Assembly (NCBI GenBank): GCA_041912175.1 | Contig: JAYRNN010000067.1 | Span: forward strand, 1-15,618 | Origin: CAZAGA01 sp041912175 | GTDB taxonomy: Bacteria; Chloroflexota; Anaerolineae; Anaerolineales; UBA4823 | DNA: 15,618 nt | Reading direction: 5' to 3' | Part shown: positions 8,750 through 15,618 of the stretch, piece after piece | Layout of the letters: each line of letters opens with the position of its first letter | How positions within the stretch are numbered: position 1 is the first letter of the stretch | The notes under the pieces: generated by a model | What the model was told of the DNA's origin: nothing | Seen by the model: the letters and a program-made list of their open reading frames with translations, nothing else | The model's database searches: none | Program-made: the position numbers and the translations under genes

Positions 8750-11700
8750 TTAGCTAAACAGGGTCTGGATATCTTCCGTGTTCAACGACTTAAAGAAACT
8801 ACTTTCGGTGGTGATGAGCTGGTCCACCAGGCGCCGCTTACGTTCCTGCAGCAATATGATTTTTTCTTCGACCGAATCGCGGGTAATGAGTTTAAAGATG
8901 AAAACGGGTTTCTCCTGGCCGATGCGATGCGTACGATCGCTGGCCTGCATTTCGACGGCCGGGTTCCACCACGGGTCGATGTGAATCACATAGTCAGCCG
9001 CGGTCAGGTTCAAACCCTGCCCGCCGGCTTTCAGGCTGATCAAAAAGAATGGGATATCGGGGTCGTTTTGGTAACGGTCTACGAGTTCCATCCGGTTGCG
9101 CGTGTGCCCGTCTAAATATACATAAGGGATGCCGCGCTCGTCCATCGGCTGGCGCAAAATACGCAGCATTTGCACAAATTGAGAAAATACCAGGGCTTTG
9201 TGCCCCTCGGCCTGGAGCGTTTCGAGCGTTTCCAAGAGCATTTCAAATTTTCCCGATTCCCCATGAAAGTTCGCCTCCATCAAGCGCGGGTGGTTTGAGA
9301 TTTGGCGCAGTCTCAGCAAGCCCTCCAGGATCCTGAAACGGGTGTTTTGGATGCCTTCTTTCTCGAGCATCCCCAGCACAACCCCGCGGTAATAATCGCG
9401 CGTGCGGTTATAGAGTTTCCGTTGCGCCGGCTCCATGTCGCAGTAAAGGATGCGCTCGGTGCGCGGCGGTAATTCTGGCGCTACCTGGTCTTTGGTGCGC
9501 CTTAAGACGAATGGGTAAACCAGCTTGCGCAGGATTTGCGCGGAATGGTCATCGCCCTTTTTCTCAATCGGAACGATAAATTCGCTTTTGAAATACTCGA
9601 GGTTTCCTAACAATCCAGGGTTGAGAAATGCGAACTGCGACCATAATTCTTGGGTCGAATTTTCGATCGGCGTGCCTGTCAGCGCCAGCCGGTGCTGTCC
9701 TTGTAAAAGGCGGGCCGCCCGAGCCGTTTGCGAGAGCGAATTTTTGATCGCCTGCGATTCATCCAAGAGGATATATCGGAAGTTATATTTCCGCAGCAGC
9801 GCGATATCCCGCAGCATAATGCCGTAGGTGGTAATTACCAGGTCATATTTGTCGAATACGGCCGTATCTTTTGGACGTGCAGAATCAAAATACTCCAGGA
9901 TGTTCAGGCTCGGGGTAAATCGCGCCGCTTCACGCTGCCAGTTAACCAACAATGAACGCGGGACGACGATCAGGCTTGCGCGGGCGCTTTCTCCTGGTTG
10001 GTTCTGATCGGCTTGCCGGTCGCCCGAGCCTTCTTGTAACCCCTGCAAAAAGGTCAAGGCCTGGATGGTTTTCCCCAAGCCCATATCGTCGGCCAGGCAC
10101 CCGCCGAATTTATATTGATGTAAGAAATGCAGCCAATCATAACCGGCCTTCTGATAGGGGCGCAGCTCGCCGGTAAAACCCGCCGGTAAAGGCACATGGG
10201 CGATGCCGGAAAAGTCCAGGAGCTGGCGTCGGTAATCCTCGAACACCCGGTCTGTGCGCACATCCTGCACGCCCTCCAGCGCCTGGTCGATCAGGCCGAC
10301 GTGATGTCGCCCAAGGCGGATGCCCTCTTCGGTCTCGGAGCCCAATGAAAACAGGCGCCTGTATTGTTCGTCCCAATCCTCGGGGATCGCTCCAATCGTA
10401 CCATCCGGCAGTTTAATGTAATGCTCATTCTTGCGCATCGCCCGGCGCACTTCCTTGAGCGAAACCTCCAGCTCGCCAAAGCTGACCACGGCTTTTACAT
10501 CAAACCAATCGATCCCTGAGGAGACCTGGAACGAGATCGTGGGGCTGTTCCGATTCACCCGCGCCGTGGTCAGCAAATCCTCGCCATACACTTCATAGTG
10601 GTTCGCAATCATGCGTGGGACGTTATGCAACAGAAAATCAACCGTATTCACGCGCGCCCGCAGGCTGAAGATGCCGGGTTTGGGCGCGTTGGGGGTGCGT
10701 TTCAGGCCGTAGGCGGCCGAGCTCAGGTCCTCGAAGGCTGTTTTTTCTTCGTCTGGTCGCCGGTGAACGCGCACCAATGTCCAGGCGCCTGGTACCTGGT
10801 GGATGGTTTCGTCTGGATAGCTCGTGTCGTAAGCGACCTCGATTTCCGCATAACCGAAGCGAATTTCCGCCTGGATGCCCGCCTCGGTTTCCGATAGATA
10901 CACCCGCCGGGCCGGCTCAACCTGGCTGGTTTGCCATTCAACCAGGTTTCCGGTTACGAAAAGCTTTTTGGCCAGGGGCAGGAAATATTTTTCCAGGAAG
11001 GTTTTCTCGTCTTTAGCAGGGATCAAAATCTCTGGGGTTTCGAGAAAAGCCTGCACAAGCTCGATCTGATCCAGGTTGGTGAGTTTCAATAAATAATCGC
11101 CCAGTAAGATCCATAAAGGCGCATAATCGATCACGTGTACGGCGGCGCCCTTGCTCAGCTTGATATCCAGCCCCTGGTCCTCGATACAAACATGGGCGTG
11201 AATGTGGATGCCGTCCGCATCGCGCTGCATGTCCAGGCGCATCTCGCCGGGTTGGTGATGGGTGTGTAATTTCCTGCCCAATGGGTTGTTGGGCTCGCCC
11301 AGATACAACGGGCTATCGGCGTCGACGATTAACGTGAGCGATTCGTCCATCGATAGCGTCGGAGAATACCCGCTATAGGCGCGCGCCCGTTCCAGGAAGA
11401 TATTTGCCAGGGCGACGCTTTGGGGGGTGCAGTTGATGCAGCCCTCAAGGTCCAGGGTCTGGAAAGGCGCTTTCAGATGCGCGGCGACCTGTGGGTTGGC
11501 TTTTAGCCATTCGGCGATGCTCGTTTCGTCGGTTAGATTGGCCAGCTCTGGAAAGGATTTCGCCGCCAATGCAAGGGGCAAGTGGTAGGCGGTCAATTTC
11601 CAGGTCTGGTAATCAAAAGCATTTGTCTCTTGCAAGCTAAAAAACAGGAAGTAGCGCGGCGGCGCATTTTTTCGCCGGGTGAGCTGAGTCGCATCCAGCA

Positions 11701-12028
11701 CCTTGTTAACCTGGTTTCGCCAGGTTGGCGGCTGGCGCTGCTGCAGGATATCCCTTATCGCCAGGCAGGCCGCGATATCGTGCTCGCAGATCAAGCCTCG
11801 ATAGGCGTAGCGACAGTCGCATTTAAGGTACAAATAATTATTGGCGACCTTGATCTCGACCCGGTAAGGGTGCCGGTCCTGGACGATGCATTGGGCCGAG
11901 TCCCCCTTAACATCGATTATCTCGACCCGGCCATCAAGGTATTGGCTGCGGCCTAAAGTAAAGATTTCGGGGTCGACGGATTTCCTTAAACGCTCTTCGT
12001 TGAGCGTCTGAACATTCAGCTTGGACAT
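8750..12028 (-). CDS. SWIM zinc-finger SNF2-family helicase (DNA translocase)
   Basis: A 1092-residue ATP-dependent DNA translocase of the SNF2/HepA-like type. An N-terminal SWIM zinc finger has C70-x-C72-x8-C81-x-H83. The long middle region (about 120-620) corresponds to the bacterial SNF2-associated part. The ATPase core follows: Walker A DDMGLGKT (K653), motif Ia VVPRSLLVNW, motif II D756-E-S-Q, motif III LALTGTPIEN, then lobe 2 with ALVFSQF, ISLKAGGQGLNLT, DPWWNP and motif VI with R1032-THRIGQ. All core motifs are intact; DESQ replaces the more common DEAQ. Proteins of this build are widespread in bacteria and are thought to act on chromatin-like or stalled complexes, but their exact role is unclear. 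It starts 90 bp after the upstream gene, behind a terminator-like hairpin, and has no obvious Shine-Dalgarno. The PUA-like protein gene follows 55 bp downstream. Confidence 0.93.
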   Translation of the reverse strand: MSKLNVQTLNEERLRKSVDPEIFTLGRSQYLDGRVEIIDVKGDSAQCIVQDRHPYRVEIKVANNYLYLKCDCRYAYRGLICEHDIAACLAIRDILQQRQPPTWRNQVNKVLDATQLTRRKNAPPRYFLFFSLQETNAFDYQTWKLTAYHLPLALAAKSFPELANLTDETSIAEWLKANPQVAAHLKAPFQTLDLEGCINCTPQSVALANIFLERARAYSGYSPTLSMDESLTLIVDADSPLYLGEPNNPLGRKLHTHHQPGEMRLDMQRDADGIHIHAHVCIEDQGLDIKLSKGAAVHVIDYAPLWILLGDYLLKLTNLDQIELVQAFLETPEILIPAKDEKTFLEKYFLPLAKKLFVTGNLVEWQTSQVEPARRVYLSETEAGIQAEIRFGYAEIEVAYDTSYPDETIHQVPGAWTLVRVHRRPDEEKTAFEDLSSAAYGLKRTPNAPKPGIFSLRARVNTVDFLLHNVPRMIANHYEVYGEDLLTTARVNRNSPTISFQVSSGIDWFDVKAVVSFGELEVSLKEVRRAMRKNEHYIKLPDGTIGAIPEDWDEQYRRLFSLGSETEEGIRLGRHHVGLIDQALEGVQDVRTDRVFEDYRRQLLDFSGIAHVPLPAGFTGELRPYQKAGYDWLHFLHQYKFGGCLADDMGLGKTIQALTFLQGLQEGSGDRQADQNQPGESARASLIVVPRSLLVNWQREAARFTPSLNILEYFDSARPKDTAVFDKYDLVITTYGIMLRDIALLRKYNFRYILLDESQAIKNSLSQTARAARLLQGQHRLALTGTPIENSTQELWSQFAFLNPGLLGNLEYFKSEFIVPIEKKGDDHSAQILRKLVYPFVLRRTKDQVAPELPPRTERILYCDMEPAQRKLYNRTRDYYRGVVLGMLEKEGIQNTRFRILEGLLRLRQISNHPRLMEANFHGESGKFEMLLETLETLQAEGHKALVFSQFVQMLRILRQPMDERGIPYVYLDGHTRNRMELVDRYQNDPDIPFFLISLKAGGQGLNLTAADYVIHIDPWWNPAVEMQASDRTHRIGQEKPVFIFKLITRDSVEEKIILLQERKRRLVDQLITTESSFFKSLNTEDIQTLFS

Positions 12029-12056
12029 GGAACGCGGGGTGATCTACAAATCGTCA

Positions 12057-12100
12057 TCAAAAGATAGAGAAGGCTGGCGGACTTCTCCGTCAGCCTTCTC
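12057..12100 (-). terminator. Rho-independent terminator after PLP enzyme gene
   Basis: Read on the minus strand, GAGAAGGCTG (12100-12091) pairs perfectly with CAGCCTTCTC (12076-12067). One A/C mismatch is followed by four more base pairs and a GAAG loop. The stem of 14 pairs is followed by TATCTTTT, a modest T-rich run. It lies 19 bp past the stop of the PLP enzyme gene and about 30 bp before the helicase start. It should end, at least partly, transcription of the thrC-glycosyltransferase-PLP enzyme unit. Confidence 0.75.
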
Positions 12101-12118
12101 AACGCCTCGGGAGAATAC

Positions 12119-13582
12119 TTACAATAATCCAGCTTGCTGGTTGAACTCGGTGATCAGTGCATCGATTTCATCGACCTGGGTCGGAACCTCCGTCCAATAG
12201 TTGCGGTCGTACCATTGGTCCTGGATTTCTGCGTAGGTTTTGCCTTGCTGCTCTACCCAGGTGAAGTATTTCAGATTGTGCACCCGCCGGCGCTCGGCAT
12301 AGGTCAATTCAGCCATGTTGTCGGTGGATTGGCCGTGCAAGTAACGCGCAAAATGTGCGGCTGCGTCTAGTTCTGCGTAAGCGCCTGTTTCTTCGTGCAT
12401 CTCCTTCAGCCGGCTGCCGTACAGCTCCATCGAGTCGGTCAGCACGGTCAGCACGATGTCATGCTTGCCCAGCTCGTAATATTTGGCGAATTTGATCGCC
12501 GAGAGCATGTTCGAGATGCCGGAAAAGCCCATTAGATCGAGCTGGCTCACCACAGTCTCAGGGACGCCCTGCTTGGCCAGGTAAGCCCGCCCGCTCGGCT
12601 CGTTAAACAGGCGCGCCAGGTTAACCACGGCCTCGTCGTCGATGGCTACGACAACGTCCGTATTCTTGGAGTTGTGGATCCAGGGCACATGCTTATCTCC
12701 GATGCCCTCGATGCGGTGCGAACCGAAACCGTTTTCAAGCAGCGTTGGGCACTGCAGCGCCTCGCTGGCGACAATTTTGCTGCCGGGGAAAAGGTGTTTC
12801 ATGTAATCGCCGCTGGCAATCGTACCCGCAGACCCGGTGGCCGACGCCATGCCGCGATACTCGTCGCCCGGCCCCATCACCTGTTGCAAGACTTCTTCCA
12901 TGGCATGCCCGGTGACGTTGTAGTGCCAAAGGTAATTGCCGAACTCCTCGAACTGGTTAAAGATCATTAGATCCTGGCCCGAGCGGCGCAGCTCCCAGCA
13001 TTTATCGAAAATTTCCTTGACATTCGACTCGCTGCCGGGCGTGGCGATCACTTCTCCGGCGATCTGCGCCAGCCAGTCGAAACGCTCGCGGCTCATCCCT
13101 TCCGGCAGGATGGCGATCGATTGGCATCCCAGCAGCGCGGAATCATACGCCCCGCCGCGGCAGAAGTTGCCCGTGGAGGGCCAGACGGCCTTTTGCGTGG
13201 TCGGATCGAATTGTCCGGTGACCAGGCGGGGGGCCAGGCAGCCGAAAGCCGCTCCGACCTTGTGTGCTCCGGTTGGGAACCATTTTCCCACCAGCACGAT
13301 GATGCGCGCCTCGGTTCCCGTCAGGCTGGACGGCAGTTCCAGGAAGTTGACCCCATGAAACCCGCCGCCGCTTGCCTTGGGTTGGTTCTTCCAGGTGATG
13401 CGGAACAGGTTTAATGGGTTGACGTCCCATAAGCCGATCTTGGCGAGCTTTTCTTTGACCTGTGCTGGGATCAGGTCGGGGTTTCGCATCTGGGCGAAGG
13501 TCGGAATAATGATCCCGCGCTCGCGCACGCGCTGCAGGGCATGCTCCCGCCGATCGTTGTCAATGCTGAGGTCGATTTTCAT
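12119..13582 (-). CDS. Fold-type II PLP enzyme, TrpB-like lysine motif, substrate unknown
   Basis: A 487-residue pyridoxal-phosphate enzyme of the tryptophan synthase beta/cysteine synthase superfamily. The probable Schiff-base lysine is K108 in PTGAHKVGAAFG, close to the TrpB GAHK motif. STGNFCRGGA (136-145) corresponds to the substrate-binding SGN-type loop, and ATGSAGTIASG (248-258) to the glycine-rich loop that holds the PLP phosphate. It is longer than most members because of an N-terminal 75-residue segment and a C-terminal helical tail rich in charged and aromatic residues. It lacks the TrpB ETGAGQHG signature and there is no trpA, so it is not ordinary tryptophan synthase. It could be a lyase, synthase or ammonia-lyase on an amino acid. 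AGGAG precedes the ATG at an 11-12 bp spacing, and the gene follows the glycosyltransferase after 25 bp. A terminator lies downstream. Confidence 0.8.
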   Translation of the reverse strand: MKIDLSIDNDRREHALQRVRERGIIIPTFAQMRNPDLIPAQVKEKLAKIGLWDVNPLNLFRITWKNQPKASGGGFHGVNFLELPSSLTGTEARIIVLVGKWFPTGAHKVGAAFGCLAPRLVTGQFDPTTQKAVWPSTGNFCRGGAYDSALLGCQSIAILPEGMSRERFDWLAQIAGEVIATPGSESNVKEIFDKCWELRRSGQDLMIFNQFEEFGNYLWHYNVTGHAMEEVLQQVMGPGDEYRGMASATGSAGTIASGDYMKHLFPGSKIVASEALQCPTLLENGFGSHRIEGIGDKHVPWIHNSKNTDVVVAIDDEAVVNLARLFNEPSGRAYLAKQGVPETVVSQLDLMGFSGISNMLSAIKFAKYYELGKHDIVLTVLTDSMELYGSRLKEMHEETGAYAELDAAAHFARYLHGQSTDNMAELTYAERRRVHNLKYFTWVEQQGKTYAEIQDQWYDRNYWTEVPTQVDEIDALITEFNQQAGLL

Positions 13583-13607
13583 AAGTTTTAGACTCCTAAA
13601 TTGCGAA

Positions 13608-14543
13608 TTATTTATCTACCGGCGCTTCACGCACCACGTAAAGCGGCCTGTGTTTTGCTTCGTCATAAAGACGCCCGATGTATTCCCCCAGGATACCCAG
13701 GGAGATCAATTGAACGCCGCCCAGGAACAAGACTGCGATCAAGGTCGTCGCCTGTCCAAAAAAGGCTTGCGAGCCGGCCAGCCGGGTGGCAACCACGATG
13801 GGGATAGCTAAAATACTCAACCCGGCTGATAAGAAGCCCATGTAGGTCGCCACTTGCAGCGGGAGGTAAGAAAAACCAGTGATCGCATCGCTGGCGAAGC
13901 GGATCATCTTTTTAAGCGGGTACTTCGTCTCGCCGGCAAAGCGAGCCGCTCTTTTATAAGGTACGCCAACCTGTTTGAAGCCTACCCAGGCTGACATGCC
14001 GCGCAAAAAGCGATAACGCTCGCGCATGCTGTTCATCACATCGACCACCTTGCGATCCAACAGCCGGAAATCTCCGGTGTCAACGGGGATATTGACATCG
14101 GTAATGCGGTAGATCATTCGATAGAAGAGGTTGGCGGTGAAAAGCTTGAACCAGGTCTCGCCTTCGCGTTCCTTGCGCACCGCATAGACCACTTCGAAAC
14201 CCTCGCGCCATTTTGCAATCAGATCGCCGATCACTTCGGGGGGATCTTGCAGGTCCGAATCCATGATGATGACCGCCTGCCCACGGCTGTAATCCAAACC
14301 GGCAGTCACGGCAATCTGGTGCCCAAAATTCCTGGCAAAAATGACCGGCCGGATATGCGGGTCCTTGAGCGCCAGGGAGCGGATTTCATCTGTCGAGCCA
14401 TCGGTAGAGCCATCGTCCACCCACACCAGCTCCCAGTTCTCCCCAAGGGATTCCATCACTTTCGTGATCCGGTTATAGAACTCTGCGATGGTAGCGCTTT
14501 CGTTGTAATTTGGCGCGACAATTGAGTAGGTTGGATGAGACAT
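13608..14543 (-). CDS. Family 2 glycosyltransferase, GtrB/DPM1-like, membrane anchored
   Basis: A 311-residue polyprenyl-phosphate sugar transferase of the GT-A fold. The catalytic domain opens with SIVAPNYNES (7-16), then WVDDGSTDGS (41-50), the metal-binding D95-S-D97 in IIMDSDLQDPP, and DTGDFRLLDRKVV (155-167). A GETKYPLKKM segment (204-213) is typical of GtrB/ArnC-type enzymes. Two C-terminal helices (about 228-254 and 264-288) anchor it in the membrane. Enzymes of this type load a sugar from a nucleotide sugar onto undecaprenyl or dolichyl phosphate for later transfer to lipids, glycans or proteins. The donor sugar cannot be read from the sequence. The ATG lies 4 bp after the thrC stop, so the two are probably co-translated despite unrelated functions; no flippase or acceptor transferase is nearby. 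Confidence 0.92.
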   Translation of the reverse strand: MSHPTYSIVAPNYNESATIAEFYNRITKVMESLGENWELVWVDDGSTDGSTDEIRSLALKDPHIRPVIFARNFGHQIAVTAGLDYSRGQAVIIMDSDLQDPPEVIGDLIAKWREGFEVVYAVRKEREGETWFKLFTANLFYRMIYRITDVNIPVDTGDFRLLDRKVVDVMNSMRERYRFLRGMSAWVGFKQVGVPYKRAARFAGETKYPLKKMIRFASDAITGFSYLPLQVATYMGFLSAGLSILAIPIVVATRLAGSQAFFGQATTLIAVLFLGGVQLISLGILGEYIGRLYDEAKHRPLYVVREAPVDK

Positions 14544-14547
14544 CGGC

Positions 14548-15618
14548 TTATTTTATCATCTTCCGCAGGGCTGCTAACGTCGGCTCGATGACCGGAGCAG
14601 GGGGGACGGCTTGCATGGCTGCGCGCACGTCTTTCAGCCCGCTGCCGGTATTCAAGACCAGCACGGGGTCGTCTGGAGCGATCCATCCCTGGTCAACCGC
14701 TTTCACCAGCCCCGCATAAGAGGTCGCGCCGGCCGGCTCGACGAACAGGCCGGCCTTTCCCAGCGCTGCAATCGCCGCCAGGATCTCTTGATCGCGGACG
14801 GTGAGATATTTTCCATTCGTCTGCGTGGCTGCCCGCACGGCCCGCACGCCGTCGCGCGGCAGATCCACGGAGATGCTATCGGCGATCGTATTGGCGGAAA
14901 CCGGGATGATGTTCTCGTTCTTGGCGAAGAAAGCGTTGGCAATCGCCGCCGAGCCTTCTGCCTGGACGCCATACAGGCGCGGCATCGTCTCCAGCCAGCC
15001 GAGGGCTTGCAAATCCTTGAAGCCCTTATGGATGCCGGAGATGATATTGCCGTCGCCCACGGAGACGAAAATCGAGAGCGGCTTTTTACCCAGCAGCCGC
15101 TCATGCTTGAGCATCACCTGCTCCCAGATTTCGAAGGCGGCGGTTTTCTTGCCTTCGGCCGTAAAGGGGTTATAGCCCGTATTGCGGCAATACCAGCCGA
15201 ATTCACCGGCCGCCTGGATCGTCAGGTCAAAGGCCTCATCATAAGTGCCATCCACCAGGATCACCTGGGCCCCAAAGATCAGCAGTTGAGCGACCTTCGC
15301 CGGCGGCGCGGTGCGCGGCGCAAAAATGACCGCCTTTTGACCGACGGCGGCGGACATGCCAGCCAGGGCCGCGCCAGCGTTGCCGGTCGAGGCGGTCACC
15401 ACGACTTCAGCGCCGATTTCACGCGCCCGGGCCACCACCACCGCACTGGCCCGGTCTTTGAAAGAGGCGGTCGGGTTCGTGCTTTCATCTTTGATCCACA
15501 GATGCGCCAGGTTGAGATTAAAAGCCAGGCTGGGCGGTGAGATCACCCGCGTCCAACCCGCCTCTCGCAAGGTAGTCCCATAGCCGCCCGGGTCAGATAC
15601 CGGCAGCAGGGGTAAATA
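14548..15618 (-). CDS. thrC: Threonine synthase, 5' end outside window
   Basis: The last 356 residues of a PLP enzyme that converts O-phospho-homoserine to threonine. The frame stays open to the right edge (upstream residues read YLPLLPVSDPGG), so the true start is outside; the in-frame TTG at 15570 is internal. Motifs: LWIKDESTNPTASFKDRA with the PLP lysine in SFKDR, TASTGNAGAAL for substrate binding, SVGDGNIISGI as the phosphate loop, and NTGSGLKD near the end, where the family has a TGxGLKD motif. The length fits the short bacterial/archaeal threonine synthase class. An SFKDR lysine motif is shared with related enzymes, but the GLKD tail and the LLPV N-terminus favour threonine synthase. 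No hom or thrB is visible in the window. Confidence 0.88.
   Translation of the reverse strand, partial: YLPLLPVSDPGGYGTTLREAGWTRVISPPSLAFNLNLAHLWIKDESTNPTASFKDRASAVVVARAREIGAEVVVTASTGNAGAALAGMSAAVGQKAVIFAPRTAPPAKVAQLLIFGAQVILVDGTYDEAFDLTIQAAGEFGWYCRNTGYNPFTAEGKKTAAFEIWEQVMLKHERLLGKKPLSIFVSVGDGNIISGIHKGFKDLQALGWLETMPRLYGVQAEGSAAIANAFFAKNENIIPVSANTIADSISVDLPRDGVRAVRAATQTNGKYLTVRDQEILAAIAALGKAGLFVEPAGATSYAGLVKAVDQGWIAPDDPVLVLNTGSGLKDVRAAMQAVPPAPVIEPTLAALRKMIK

Noticed and set aside
12119..13582. Annotation as tryptophan synthase beta subunit
   Set aside because: The GAHK motif fits, but the ETGAGQHG signature and a trpA neighbour are missing, and the length and tail differ.
14611..15540. Plus-strand open frame of 309 residues
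   Set aside because: It lies antisense to the well supported threonine synthase gene, is rich in Arg/Gly/Asp/His, and shows no domain.

Overview
The window looks like a chromosomal segment of a bacterium with roughly 55-60% GC, most likely a member of the Chloroflexota (Anaerolineae-like). That assignment is an inference from protein style and gene content: a DUF2270 protein, a SWIM/SNF2 helicase, and degenerate complex I-like membrane subunits. No rRNA or marker gene is present to prove it. All convincing genes lie on the minus strand, so they are transcribed from high to low coordinates. Packing is dense, with gaps of 4-60 bp and one ATGA overlap. I found no tRNA, rRNA, CRISPR array, transposase or phage gene.

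Right part (15618 to 12119), in transcription order: a threonine synthase cut by the window edge, a GtrB/DPM1-like family 2 glycosyltransferase, and a second fold-type II PLP enzyme with a TrpB-like lysine motif but no recognised substrate. A strong hairpin followed by a short T-rich run (12057-12100) closes this unit.

Middle part (12028 to 5531): a large SWIM zinc-finger SNF2-type helicase, a 189-residue protein that I think has a PUA/EVE-like fold, a membrane protein that fuses DUF2270 to a C-terminal DUF2179 domain, and an intact-looking dihydropyrimidinase/D-hydantoinase.

Left part (5483 to 278): a lipoprotein with a beta-propeller-like body, followed by three tightly coupled membrane genes. 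These are a 531-residue complex I/Hyf-type antiporter-like subunit, a 215-residue HyfE/NuoK-like subunit and a 479-residue NuoN-like subunit. No hydrophilic arm (NuoB/C/D/I or hydrogenase subunits) is visible. By eye alignment, both antiporter-like subunits have lost the conserved membrane Glu and Lys residues of the proton-pumping family. This module is the best candidate for an undescribed system: a detached, possibly non-pumping or mechanistically altered membrane complex co-transcribed with an extracytoplasmic lipoprotein. At the far left, a strong Shine-Dalgarno sequence and ATG mark the start of one more minus-strand gene that leaves the window after nine codons.

The helicase, PUA-like protein and DUF2270-DUF2179 protein form a second cluster whose joint role is unknown. 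All function statements come from reading motifs by eye; no database search was run.
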